From: Methylobacterium sp. J-030
GTDB taxonomy: Bacteria > Pseudomonadota > Alphaproteobacteria > Rhizobiales > Beijerinckiaceae
Direction of reading: 5' to 3'
Length of the DNA stretch: 64,000 nucleotides
Assembly (NCBI RefSeq): GCF_022829545.1
Contig: NZ_JAKSYM010000091.1
Span: 1-64,000 of the forward strand
Both the position numbers and the translations under genes were made by a program. The notes beneath the pieces are model-generated. The model saw nothing but the letters and a program-made list of their open reading frames with translations, ran no database searches and was not told the origin of the DNA. Position 1 is the first letter of the stretch. The number at the start of each line of letters is the position of its first letter. This document shows, in pieces, positions 34,771 to 42,415 of the stretch.

Positions 34771-35699
34771 CGCCCGGGGCGTTCCTCGCCCCCGATTCAG
34801 TTCCGACTACCACTCCGATTCGGGCACTGATCCTCGCCTGCATGCCGACGCCCTCGAAGCTGTCGCCTCGCCAGATCCGCGACCTCTGGAAAAGCCTCGC
34901 ACCGGCGAAGCGGGCCGAGGCAGCGGCACGCAAAGGACGGGTCGGGAAAACCGGGCAATTGCCCGCAGGTCCGAGGCCCGAGACCGGCCGCTTGCGCGAC
35001 GTGATCGCGAACATGAGCGGTGTCACCGGCCGGACCGTCGAGAAGTGCATCGCCGTGTACGAGGCGGCCGAGCGCGACCCCGAGCTGTTCGGCGAGGTGG
35101 TGGCCTACCTGGAGCGGTCGGAGAACTTCCACGACGCGCATAACCGCATGAAGCGGGTCGCGGACATCGATCGGGTCCGGCGCCTCGCGCCGACCCAGGG
35201 GCTGTTCGCCACCGTCATCCTCGACCCGCCCTGGCAGGACGAATCGGTATCGGAGAACCAGAGACCGCCCTACGCCACCATGACGGTGGAGGAGATCGCG
35301 GCCGTACCGGTCCCGAGCTGGATCGGCGATCAGGCCCACATCTACTGCCATGCGCCAGGTCCGTGGGTGCCGACCGCGGCCGAGCTGCTGGAGAGGTGGG
35401 GCTTCTCCTACAAGCAGCTTCTCACTTGGCGGAAACCGCGGATCTCGATGGGCCGATATTTCAGGCCCATCGGCGAACACATCCTGTTCGGTACGCGCGG
35501 CGGCCTGATGCTGGCGCGCCAGGATCTCGCGACCATCTTCGAAGGCCCGGCAGGATCCCACAGCGAGAAGCCGGACGCCTTCTACAGCCTCGTGCGTGAG
35601 GCGAGCCCTGGCCCGTACGGCGAGGCCTTCCAGCGCCAAGCCCGGGAAGGGTTCGTAAACCTGTACGGGCCCGCGCCGGCCAGCGAGGCTGCCGCATGA
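34767..35699 (+). CDS. MT-A70-family DNA/RNA N6-adenine methyltransferase
   Basis: A 310-residue protein. A helical N-terminal half (LSPRQIRDLWKSLAPAKRAE, SGVTGRTVEKCIAVYEAAER) resembles ParB/KorB-like DNA-binding segments. The C-terminal half is MT-A70: catalytic DPPW at residues 153-156 in TVILDPPWQDESVSE, then IYCHAPGPWVPTAAELLERW and FRPIGEHILFGTRGG. Such orphan methylases are frequent in phages and may protect the element from restriction or modify regulatory sites. GTG start overlaps the preceding stop; ATG 34842 is an alternative. Confidence 0.88.
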   Translation: MTPGAFLAPDSVPTTTPIRALILACMPTPSKLSPRQIRDLWKSLAPAKRAEAAARKGRVGKTGQLPAGPRPETGRLRDVIANMSGVTGRTVEKCIAVYEAAERDPELFGEVVAYLERSENFHDAHNRMKRVADIDRVRRLAPTQGLFATVILDPPWQDESVSENQRPPYATMTVEEIAAVPVPSWIGDQAHIYCHAPGPWVPTAAELLERWGFSYKQLLTWRKPRISMGRYFRPIGEHILFGTRGGLMLARQDLATIFEGPAGSHSEKPDAFYSLVREASPGPYGEAFQRQAREGFVNLYGPAPASEAAA

Positions 35700-35954
35700 G
35701 GGCGCCGATCGCCGCGCACCTGCGCCGCCACGCCAGACCGATCCCGCGCGGCCCCCCGCGCCGGGCCGGATCTTGAGCTCGTGCTCTGCCGCGCCTGACG
35801 GCTGAACAGCGCACCGCCGCGCCACACCCGTCGTCGCAACTCGCCAGCCCCGCGCATCCGCGTCGGGGCGAACGCTGAGACATTGCCTGAGCCTCCGCCT
35901 CCGATCAACCGGCCCGACCGCCGCGCGACCCCTCGTGCACGGAACGGCGAAGCT

Positions 35955-36215
35955 ATGTCTCGTGAGGGCACCATGGTCATACGCATGGTCAATCGCAGGC
36001 GCGCCGCGCTGCGGCCTGTCGTCATCGATGCCGAGATCCTGGACCTGCCGCGGCTCTCGCCGGCGGCCCTCGGGATCTACGTCGTGATCGCCGCGGCCCG
36101 CGGCGGCATCCGGCGCCAGGAGTTGCTGGACCGCTACGGCGAGAACGTCGGCGCTCTCGACGCCCGGCTGACTGAGCTCAAGCGGCACGCCCTGATCAAG
36201 GACGCCGGCCGATGA
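35955..36215 (+). CDS. small winged-helix-like protein (86 aa)
   Basis: From ATG 35955: SREGTMVIRMVNRRRAALRP, VVIDAEILDLPRLSPAALGI, then RQELLDRYGENVGALDARLTE and a final KRHALIKDAGR. The pattern looks like a winged helix used in phage replication regulators. Its stop overlaps the next gene start in an ATGA arrangement. The 255 bases between the methylase and this gene hold nothing recognisable. Confidence 0.65.
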   Translation: MSREGTMVIRMVNRRRAALRPVVIDAEILDLPRLSPAALGIYVVIAAARGGIRRQELLDRYGENVGALDARLTELKRHALIKDAGR

Positions 36216-37339
36216 GCGTCGAAGTCATCAGCCACGTCATGCGCCTGGACATCCCCGATGGGGTCGCCAAGCTCGTGGCCTTCGTTCTCGCGGACTACGC
36301 CAACGCTGAGACCGGGCATGCCTGGCCGAAGCTTGAGACGCTGGCGCGCAAGTGCTCGCAGTCGGTCCGCACCGTCCAGCGCAAGATCCGCCTGCTCCAG
36401 AAAATGGAGGTCCTGAAGGTCCATCGGCAGGACAGCGCGACGGGTCGACAGCGGGAGAACCTATACGTCTTCCGCCTTCCCTGGGTGAGCGAGTCCGACG
36501 ACGGCGCCGCTGGATCTGGACCGGACCAGGCGGCGTCCCGAACCTCCGAAAAGAGGGGTGACAGAGGGTCACCCCAGGGTGACGCACAGTCACCCGTCGA
36601 GCCCGGTTCTGTCACCCCCATGGGTGACACGCCTGTCACCCCCGAGGGTGACACTGCTGTCACCCCTAGAGGAATCCCCCAGAAGGAATCCGTCAAAGGG
36701 GAATCCCCCAAGAGAGAGATTCCCAGCGTAGCGCCAGCCCCCCACGCCCGCATACGCGAGCGCGCCCCCGAGGGGGCTCTCCCTCCCCCAGCTGCCCTTT
36801 GTCCAAATGATTTCGAGCCTGACGGGAGCCACTACGCGGCGGCCGAGGCGCTCGGGTTCGACGCTGCCTTCGTCCGGCAGACAGCTCGCAGCATGCACGC
36901 CTGGTCGCACGCCAACGCACACCGGTCGATCGCTTGGAAGGCCGACTGGCCGCTCGCTTTCGACGGAATCTTGGACCGAGCCCTTCGGGAAGCGGCCGAG
37001 AAAGCGTCCCGGAAAGGGCCCAAGCGCTACGCCAACGGTGCCATCGGCCTCTTGCTGGAGCGCATGAATGGGCACGGTCAGGCAGTGCCGGAGGACGTGA
37101 GGGCGACCCGCAACGACGAGGCCCGCCGCATGGCCGAGAGCGGGCAATGGCCCCGAGGTGGCAGCGTGTTCGTGGAGAGGGACTCGGCGGAAGGGCGGGC
37201 GTGGGAAGAGCACTTCGCCAGATTCGGAACCCAAGCGACCTGGTTATCGCTCGACAAGGGAGTTGGCTGGAATATGCCGGCCCGCTGGCCACCACCGGCA
37301 ACCTGCGGGACAGAGATTGGCATGGAGCTGCCCGGGTGA
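36212..37339 (+). CDS. phage replication-initiator-like protein with helix_36 domain and in-gene repeats
   Basis: A 375-residue protein. N-terminal winged helix as in phage O/DnaD-like replication proteins: LADYANAETGHAWPKLETLA, RKCSQSVRTVQRKIRLLQKM. Residues about 115-152 are a linker of repeats (TPMGDTPVTPEGDTAVTPRG) made by nine GGGTGAC/GTCACCC heptamers in the DNA. The C-terminal half (EALGFDAAFVRQTARSMHAW, ERMNGHGQAVPEDV) is uncharacterised. By analogy with lambda O, whose origin lies inside its gene, it probably binds the repeats and starts replication of the excised element. Confidence 0.78.
   Translation: MSVEVISHVMRLDIPDGVAKLVAFVLADYANAETGHAWPKLETLARKCSQSVRTVQRKIRLLQKMEVLKVHRQDSATGRQRENLYVFRLPWVSESDDGAAGSGPDQAASRTSEKRGDRGSPQGDAQSPVEPGSVTPMGDTPVTPEGDTAVTPRGIPQKESVKGESPKREIPSVAPAPHARIRERAPEGALPPPAALCPNDFEPDGSHYAAAEALGFDAAFVRQTARSMHAWSHANAHRSIAWKADWPLAFDGILDRALREAAEKASRKGPKRYANGAIGLLLERMNGHGQAVPEDVRATRNDEARRMAESGQWPRGGSVFVERDSAEGRAWEEHFARFGTQATWLSLDKGVGWNMPARWPPPATCGTEIGMELPG
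36556..36665. repeat. iteron-like array inside the replication gene, putative origin
   Basis: Nine heptamers within 110 bases. GGGTGAC starts at 36556, 36577, 36622 and 36646; its complement GTCACCC starts at 36568, 36589, 36611, 36635 and 36659. Spacing between equal units is 21 bases in the first half and 24 in the second, so the reading frame is kept. Alternating orientation gives paired dyads. Confidence 0.7.
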
Positions 37340-37914
37340 GCTGGCACGGAATCGATTTCGAGCTGCTGTGCTGGTCACAGAACCATCGCTTCGGGCCAAC
37401 CGAGAAGGGTGAGGAGGACGCCTTTTGCGGCCTAGCTGGCTGCTGTGGGGAGCGAACGTCGACGGGTCGCTTTGTAGCCTCGATCCACGATCTGCCTTTC
37501 CACATCGGCAGTCCGGACGAAGAGGTGCGGGCACTCGATGGTTTGGCGCGCCGAGGCCTTTTGCGGTGGAGCCGAGAGGAGCCGAATGGACCCTACACAA
37601 TCGAGCTTCTGCCCGGATCCAACCCGCCCGTGACGCAGGATCAGGCGCTCGATCAAGCCCTGCGAACGCTGTCCCGACTTCGGCCGGACGCTCGGATCCA
37701 GCCGGCAGCCGTCCGACTGCTGCTGATGGTCGCCTGGCGGTGCCGGCAGCGGTACGGCCAAATCTTCCAGGCGGACGAACTTATCCGCGCTGCGGAGCTG
37801 AGCGGGTCGGACGATCTCGATCAACAACTCGACCTGTTAGAGCGATGCGAAGCCCTTCTGGCCGCACCGTACCCCGTCGAGGGGTGTGTGCAGATCGGCC
37901 TCTTGTTCGACTGA
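37336..37914 (+). CDS. hypothetical protein of the replication module (192 aa)
   Basis: GTG at 37336 overlaps the previous stop. The protein begins VSWHGIDFELLCWSQNHRFG, has RALDGLARRGLLRWSREEPN, AVRLLLMVAWRCRQRYGQIF and ends VEGCVQIGLLFD. It looks like a small helical DNA-module protein, possibly a helicase-loader analogue by position only. No family recognised. Translationally coupled to the initiator-like gene. Confidence 0.6.
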   Translation: MSWHGIDFELLCWSQNHRFGPTEKGEEDAFCGLAGCCGERTSTGRFVASIHDLPFHIGSPDEEVRALDGLARRGLLRWSREEPNGPYTIELLPGSNPPVTQDQALDQALRTLSRLRPDARIQPAAVRLLLMVAWRCRQRYGQIFQADELIRAAELSGSDDLDQQLDLLERCEALLAAPYPVEGCVQIGLLFD

Positions 37915-38312
37915 AGGATGCGCCGCCTGCCACCACGGCCGACGACGTGCGCCGCTGGCTCGTGGGCCTATTCCTGGAGCTGCCAGGAGCGTCGGTCTAT
38001 GCGGCCAGCCGGAGCAAGGTCGGGTTCATCGATCCGGAGAAGTCGCCGTCCGCCTTCGACTGGCCGGCCCTCGCCGCCGACGTGTTCGGCTCACGGTCCC
38101 GGGAGCGGCTATGGCTGTTGACGTGGGCCAGGTGCGAGGCGCGCCGCCGGGCGCTCGCCCGCAATCTACCGAACCCGCCGGCCGGCGGCACGGTGGCGGA
38201 CTTCTGCCGGGAGGTGGGTGTCCACCGGGCGACCTTTGAACGGTTGGTGGAGCGCTCGCTCACGCGGCTCGCGGCCGAGTGGGATCGTCGGCACCGGCCG
38301 GAAAGCCCATGA
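37884..38312 (+). CDS. helix-turn-helix phage regulator-like protein (142 aa)
   Basis: GTG at 37884, overlapping the previous gene by 31 bases, opens VCADRPLVRLKDAPPATTAD. The core is DDVRRWLVGLFLELPGASVY, then FDWPALAADVFGSRSRERLW, LTWARCEARRRALARNL and a C-terminal helix-turn-helix TVADFCREVGVHRATFERLV. The layout recalls DUF6362-type phage proteins, though I am not certain. As the last gene of the rightward module it may regulate later genes. Confidence 0.6.
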   Translation: MCADRPLVRLKDAPPATTADDVRRWLVGLFLELPGASVYAASRSKVGFIDPEKSPSAFDWPALAADVFGSRSRERLWLLTWARCEARRRALARNLPNPPAGGTVADFCREVGVHRATFERLVERSLTRLAAEWDRRHRPESP

Positions 38313-38337
38313 AGGTTTCACGCCCTTGCGAGGCCCT

Positions 38338-38376
38338 AAAACGACGAAACGCCTCGAGGCCCGGAGCCCCGAGACG
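38338..38376 (-). terminator. imperfect hairpin terminator after the retron RT gene
   Basis: CGCCTCGAGGC (38350-38360) faces GCCCCGAGACG (38366-38376) with a 5-base loop and two mismatches. On the minus strand it is followed by TTTCGTCGTTTT. It lies 2 bases beyond the RT stop and would end the leftward cassette. A closely similar 39-base unit occurs at 40190-40228. Confidence 0.5.
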
Positions 38377-38378
38377 CT

Positions 38379-39341
38379 TCATTGGTTGGCCGAGCGTGCA
38401 GTTGGGTGTCCCGGTTGCAATGTTGAGGCCTTGACCACCGACGGTGGCCGACGCCGCATCTGAGAAGATATCTGCCCGATCTGTCCCTGCAGGCCGCTGA
38501 GCTTAAGACGGAGCTGCTTCGTGTCCGCACCTCGGAGGCCGCGCCGGTCCTCGGTCCGGATCGCCGTCCGCAAAGTCGCGATCTTCTTCAGCTGGCGGTT
38601 CGGCGCCGCCAGCTGCTCGCCGTCGACGATGACGCCGGTGATCTCGGCCGGCCGGTCGTGGAAGACCTTCTCCTTGTGGTAGCGAAGGCCTGAGGCGTGG
38701 ATCGCCTTCTTCACCGACCACATCACGGTCGGCGAGATCTTCGGTGCCGAAATAGTCACGTCGTCGATGTAGACCGTCAGGGTGTAACCGTGCTCGCGGC
38801 AGATCGCGGCTACGGCCTCCCAAACGTCGTAGTGGGCGAAGTACGCCAAGATGGGACTGAGCGGACTGCCTGTCGGCAAGTGGCCCTGGTAGGTCGCGAG
38901 CTTCGCCAGCGCGGCCGCGACGTCGCGCTCGCATCGCATCACCTTATGGAAGAACCAGAACACGCGTCGCGACGGCGTGCTGGGAAAGTACTTCCGCACG
39001 TCCAGGCAATGAACGACCCGGTTCCCCCGGTGCCGTGCCGCGTTGCTCACGTAGCAGCGCCCTTTAACCGGACAGAAGAGATAGTCCGGCGGCCTGATCC
39101 TGCTCAGTCGCCGAGCTATCCGCGCCTGCACGAGCTTGAGCTGCCGCGCCGGATCCTCGACGCGCCGCAAGGCCCCGTCCTTCTTCGGCACGGAAAATTC
39201 GCGGTAGACCTCATCAGCCGTACGACACATCTGCCTCAGCTCGGCTTGGCTTATGCGCAGAAGATCCGCGAGCTTCCGCTTCGAGCAAAGCTTGTAGAAG
39301 GGGGACTGATCGAGTGGGTGCCTATCCGGACTAGTCGGCAT
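38379..39341 (-). CDS. retron-type reverse transcriptase
   Basis: A 320-residue RT. Order of motifs: VPKKDGALRRVEDPARQLK near residue 50, NAARH at 100-104 (retron NAxxH), CLDVRKYFPS with catalytic Asp114, LPTGSPLSPILA near 155, active site YIDD at 191-194, GLRYHKEKV, and ITGVIV at 234-239 (the retron VTG position, with Ile). NAxxH and VTG are hallmarks separating retron RTs from group II intron and DGR enzymes. No maturase domain. It overlaps the upstream HTH gene by 11 bases and should make msDNA from an RNA encoded upstream. Confidence 0.88.
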   Translation of the reverse strand: MPTSPDRHPLDQSPFYKLCSKRKLADLLRISQAELRQMCRTADEVYREFSVPKKDGALRRVEDPARQLKLVQARIARRLSRIRPPDYLFCPVKGRCYVSNAARHRGNRVVHCLDVRKYFPSTPSRRVFWFFHKVMRCERDVAAALAKLATYQGHLPTGSPLSPILAYFAHYDVWEAVAAICREHGYTLTVYIDDVTISAPKISPTVMWSVKKAIHASGLRYHKEKVFHDRPAEITGVIVDGEQLAAPNRQLKKIATLRTAIRTEDRRGLRGADTKQLRLKLSGLQGQIGQISSQMRRRPPSVVKASTLQPGHPTARSANQ

Positions 39342-39636
39342 GGCGTGACCCTCCTCGTTCCTCGAGAAACTGCATCAGCTTGATGATTTTAGCGGCAACA
39401 GCACCTCTAGCCTTTTCGTAGGCTTTCGTGTTGTTGATGTTTTCAGAAAAAAACATGATGGAAGAAACAGGTATTTGAAATTGGTTCGCGTATTTTTCAA
39501 TGAGATCTAAAGAAGGCCTCTTAGATCCCTTCTCTATCTCAGAAATGTAAGATTTAGAGATACCCAATTGATCCGCCACATCAACCTGGCGCAGATCGTG
39601 ATACACGCGTATCAATCGAAGCGCCTCGTTCAGCAT
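39331..39636 (-). CDS. XRE-type helix-turn-helix protein of the retron cassette
   Basis: A 101-residue protein from ATG 39636, with a strong AGGAGG site. Helix-turn-helix: RLIRVYHDLRQVDVADQLGI, SKSYISEIEKGSKRPSLDLI, EKYANQFQIPVSSIMFFSEN; then a helical tail KAYEKARGAVAAKIIKLMQF. Markedly AT-rich, unlike the surroundings. Coupled to the RT by an 11-base overlap. HTH accessory proteins are known in one described retron type, where they are candidates for effector or regulator. Confidence 0.85.
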   Translation of the reverse strand: MLNEALRLIRVYHDLRQVDVADQLGISKSYISEIEKGSKRPSLDLIEKYANQFQIPVSSIMFFSENINNTKAYEKARGAVAAKIIKLMQFLEERGGSRHAD

Positions 39637-39674
39637 TTGTTCCTCCTGCTTCAAATACAAAGTAGGGCAGCGAA

Positions 39675-39851
39675 TTAGGAACGAAAAAGCTCGACAAGGC
39701 GGATGACCCAGTAGAACGCCTGAGCGATCTTCGGGGCGACCTCCAAGAGGACCTTCGCGGTCCGCGGCGTTACCAGGCACTTCGCCCAGCTCACCCGACC
39801 CTTCGTCTTAACTCGCTGCTGCTTCCGATCGTGCTGATCCGATGCGGACAT
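39675..39851 (-). CDS. 58-residue basic protein at the head of the retron operon
   Basis: ATG at 39851 follows AGAAGGAGAG with good spacing. The product is MSASDQHDRKQQRVKTKGRV, SWAKCLVTPRTAKVLLEVAP and KIAQAFYWVIRLVELFRS: a basic N-terminus and a C-terminal amphipathic or membrane-seeking helix. No family known. It is followed after 38 bases by the HTH gene. Its shape is compatible with a small toxin or antitoxin-like effector, which is only a suggestion. Confidence 0.6.
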   Translation of the reverse strand: MSASDQHDRKQQRVKTKGRVSWAKCLVTPRTAKVLLEVAPKIAQAFYWVIRLVELFRS

Positions 39852-39869
39852 CGGGGCTCTCCTTCTCCA

Positions 39870-40062
39870 TCCACCGCAACCGAATTGTTGCGGCGCCATC
39901 GCGCGGAGAAGAACGGGGGCGGAAGCAGTGAACCCTACTTGTACGGGCGTGCCCCCACCTTCGGGGGCACGCCCGCGCCGCAGGCGCGTCCCGTAGCGGG
40001 TTGCGTCTACCGGCCGGAATTTAGGAGGCTCGCGCCTCCCGCGAAGCTCCCGAGGAAGCTCC
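39870..40062 (-). ncRNA. hairpin-rich leader, candidate retron msr-msd RNA
   Basis: Upstream of the 58-residue gene is a gene-free stretch packed with perfect dyads: CCGCAAC/GTTGCGG (39874-39893), a 12-bp stem GGGCGTGCCCCC with loop ACCTTC (39945-39974), CGCGCC/GGCGCG (39974-39988), CCCG/CGGG (39990-40000) and GGAGGC/GCCTCC (40024-40039). Retron RNAs are encoded upstream of the RT and consist of such stems. The a1/a2 ends and branching G were not identified. Confidence 0.45.
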
Positions 40063-40189
40063 AGTGAGTGATGGTGATCCCCATATCAGTACGACGAGGC
40101 GAACATACCGCAGCCGTTTCCCCGCGCAACAACTTTCTTCGCTGTCGGCGAACTTTTATCGCCGGATTGCCGCTTTTGCCTCGTCTCAG

Positions 40190-40228
40190 AAACGATGAAA
40201 CGCCCCGCGGCCGGAGCCACGGGGCGTT
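40190..40228 (-). terminator. hairpin terminator upstream of the retron cassette
   Basis: AACGCCCCG (40199-40207) pairs with CGGGGCGTT (40220-40228). On the minus strand a TTTCATCGTTT stretch follows. It would end the leftward transcript of the small-terminase-like gene before the retron region. Sequence is closely related to the hairpin at 38338-38376. Confidence 0.5.
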
Positions 40229-40488
40229 CACGTCGACCACACCCGGCTTGTCCCCCGTGCACGGACGCCATCGGGTCCAGGCGGAGCGGGGAGCCGGATT
40301 TACCGCTATCGGGCCGGTCGCTGGCCCTCCTACGCCTGCTCCGCGTGATGCGAGGCTACCGCGCCGCTTACGCAAAGGCGAGGACAGCCCTATTGGCAGG
40401 TGTCAGGTTAGAGCCGCCGGATAGGTCGGAGGGGCTGTGCGGGGCGCCTATGCGCTCCCAGGGACTGCGCGGGCGCGGCGCGCCGAGT

Positions 40489-40878
40489 TCAGCCTACGGG
40501 CAGCATGATGGCGTTGAACGGATCTAGAATGCGCCGGAGCTTCGGAAGATCGGCACGCGCCATGATGCGACCCGCGCGCTCGTGGCGGTCGAGCTCGGCC
40601 AATCGGGCTTCCGCGAGGGCCTTGCGGCCCTCCGCCTCCTCCCGGGTCATCCCGGCAGCGTCGCCGTCGAGGGCCATGAGCGCGTCGGCGACCGCCCGTC
40701 CGATGCGCCAGCGGAAGACGGCCGCGACATCGAACTGGGCGGGCCCAATTTTACTTCCGCCATCGATCTGCGGGCACCCTCTGGCGACCCATCCGTCGAC
40801 GGTAGAAACCGTTACATTGTAGAGGCTTGCGATTTCCGACCGCTCGAGTTGACGGCCGCTGTTTCCGAGGTCGGACAT
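40489..40878 (-). CDS. terminase small subunit-like protein (Nu1 type)
   Basis: A 129-residue protein from ATG 40878 (another ATG lies 6 bases upstream). N-terminal winged helix ERSEIASLYNVTVSTVDGWV, then ARGCPQIDGGSKIGPAQFDV and AVFRWRIGRAVADAL, followed by a helical MTREEAEGRKALAEARLAEL. This is the layout of lambda Nu1-like DNA-packaging subunits. No large subunit follows. Satellites often carry only a small terminase to redirect a helper phage's packaging. Confidence 0.72.
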   Translation of the reverse strand: MSDLGNSGRQLERSEIASLYNVTVSTVDGWVARGCPQIDGGSKIGPAQFDVAAVFRWRIGRAVADALMALDGDAAGMTREEAEGRKALAEARLAELDRHERAGRIMARADLPKLRRILDPFNAIMLPVG

Positions 40879-40992
40879 AAACATAAAACCCGTTTTCGAA
40901 ATTTCAGAAACGGAGAGGACCTGAGGTCGAACGTCCCCGCACCTTCGCCCACCCCCAGGAGGGACCCGCGAGGCGCATCCCTCCCGCCGAGC

Positions 40993-41631
40993 CTACGCGA
41001 AGCGCGCGTGCGCCCGGAGGTCGTCGTGCCTCATCAGGCCCTCGGCCGGCGCGGGCAGCCGGTCGCCGGCCAGCAGTCGGCGCCACGCGTCGCCCGCCGG
41101 TCGGCCGCCGCCGTGGGCCACGAGGCCGAACTCCAGCTCGTACGGGAAGCGATCGAGCGCGCGGAACGGGATGTCGCCATGCGCCACCACCGCGGCCGTG
41201 AAGCTCGCTAGGTTCAGATCGGACACAGCGCCGAGCCCGGCCAGGCGCTCCTGCGCGTGGTCGACCCACCAGTTCGCGGCCCGGTCGCGGTTGAGCGCGG
41301 GCGCGCGGCCGATCGCGCCGAGCGCGCGGAAGGCGGCGGCGAACCGGCGGAACGGCTCGTCCGGACCGTCCAGGCGGCCGGCGGTGTCCTTCAACACCGG
41401 ATAGGTGGTGACCACCATGTCGTGCAGGGCCCGCAGTTGCGCCTCTGTCGGCATCACGTAGCCCGATCCGGCGATCGCGGTGTGCACCGTCATGCCCTCG
41501 GGCGCGGCCGGGCGCGGCGCGGCGGGCGTCGGTACGGCCGCGGCGGGCGGGGTTTCGAGGGCCGCGAGCCGATCGGTGAGGCGCGCGATCTGCGCTTCGA
41601 GCGCGCTCATGCGCGTGTCCAGGTTCGCCAT
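40993..41631 (-). CDS. hypothetical protein with N-terminal coiled coil (212 aa)
   Basis: Starts with a heptad-like helix (NLDTRMSALEAQIARLTDRL), then a Pro/Ala linker and a globular part: VMPTEAQLRALHDMVVTTYP, FRALGAIGRAPALNRDRAAN, WWVDHAQERLAGLGAVSDLN. I do not recognise the family. It belongs to a leftward run of element genes between the acidic protein and the terminase-like gene. Codon use and GC are like the host. Confidence 0.65.
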   Translation of the reverse strand: MANLDTRMSALEAQIARLTDRLAALETPPAAAVPTPAAPRPAAPEGMTVHTAIAGSGYVMPTEAQLRALHDMVVTTYPVLKDTAGRLDGPDEPFRRFAAAFRALGAIGRAPALNRDRAANWWVDHAQERLAGLGAVSDLNLASFTAAVVAHGDIPFRALDRFPYELEFGLVAHGGGRPAGDAWRRLLAGDRLPAPAEGLMRHDDLRAHARFA

Positions 41632-41687
41632 CTCATCCTCAGGGTTTGGGGTGGCGGCCGGCCCGTGCGGGCCGGCCGGGGGAAGCG

Positions 41688-42143
41688 TCAGCCCTCGCCG
41701 CGGCGCTTCTTGCCCGCGGCGATGATCGCCGCGGCGGTCGCGGTGATCGCGCGGCTCGACGGGGCCGACGTCGAGCCGCCGCCGCCCAGCGCTTCGATCG
41801 CCTCGCCGCGCGGCATCGAGGTCGACAGGGCGAGGTGGAGCGCAGCGGCCGGGTTGGCCTTGCCAGCCTCCGAGTTCACGATGGCGCGGATACGGGCCCG
41901 CTCGCGGCGGCGCGTGGCGCGGGCGTCGGGTTCGGCCTCGTCCTTCCGGTCCTCGTCGTCGGCGGCCTTCCGGGCCTTCTTGGCCCGCTTAGCCTTCTCG
42001 GCGTCGTCGTCCTCGTCGTCGCCTTCGTCCTCGTCGTCCTCCGGCTCGTCGGTGTCCGGAGCGTTGTCCTCGGCCTTCTTGGCCGCGCGCTGGGAGCGCG
42101 CGAGATGGGCGAAGACGCTGGTAGCGGCAGGGCGTTGGGCCAT
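41688..42143 (-). CDS. acidic phage-type protein (151 aa)
   Basis: Residues about 20-60 are a run of Asp/Glu ([20 protein letters not shown]), then a basic stretch [16 protein letters not shown] and a C-terminal block [20 protein letters not shown]. The C-terminal block resembles the tails of phage prohead protease or scaffold-like proteins of this bacterial group, from memory. Function unknown. It lies 272 bases from the recombinase gene; nothing else is seen in that gap. Confidence 0.6.
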   Translation of the reverse strand: MAQRPAATSVFAHLARSQRAAKKAEDNAPDTDEPEDDEDEGDDEDDDAEKAKRAKKARKAADDEDRKDEAEPDARATRRRERARIRAIVNSEAGKANPAAALHLALSTSMPRGEAIEALGGGGSTSAPSSRAITATAAAIIAAGKKRRGEG

Positions 42144-42415
42144 GGGATCATCCTCGGTCGGTTGGGTGTGGGTGCGGCCCGCGCGCGGCTTGACCCCTGA
42201 TTGCCCATTGGGCGCGAGGCGGGGAGCCGTGCTTGTCGCTGTTCGAAGGGGCCGCGGGCTCCGTCATGAGATGCCTCGCGCCGTCTGTGTCCGGCCGGTG
42301 AGGCCGGATCCTGTGTGGGCCGCCGCCGGCCCCTGACGGCCTGCGAAGATGTCCGGCCGGCGGCGGCCCTACCGCGCGGCCGTCTCTCGACGGCCTGGCG
42401 CGGATCTCTGCCTCC

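Noticed and set aside
36556..36665. CRISPR-like array
   Set aside because: Units are 7-base inverted and direct heptamers at 21-24 base spacing inside a gene, not 25-40 base repeats with unique spacers.
38379..39341. Group II intron maturase or diversity-generating RT
   Set aside because: No maturase or endonuclease domain, no intron RNA ends and no variable/template repeat pair; NAxxH and ITG point to a retron.
40007..40424. Short frames on both strands in the retron leader region
   Set aside because: They run through perfect hairpins and a terminator, and neither strand has a ribosome site or protein-like composition.
42144..42415. Possible small gene between the acidic protein and the second recombinase
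   Set aside because: Frames present are Arg/Pro-rich with no start site or pattern; left as intergenic.
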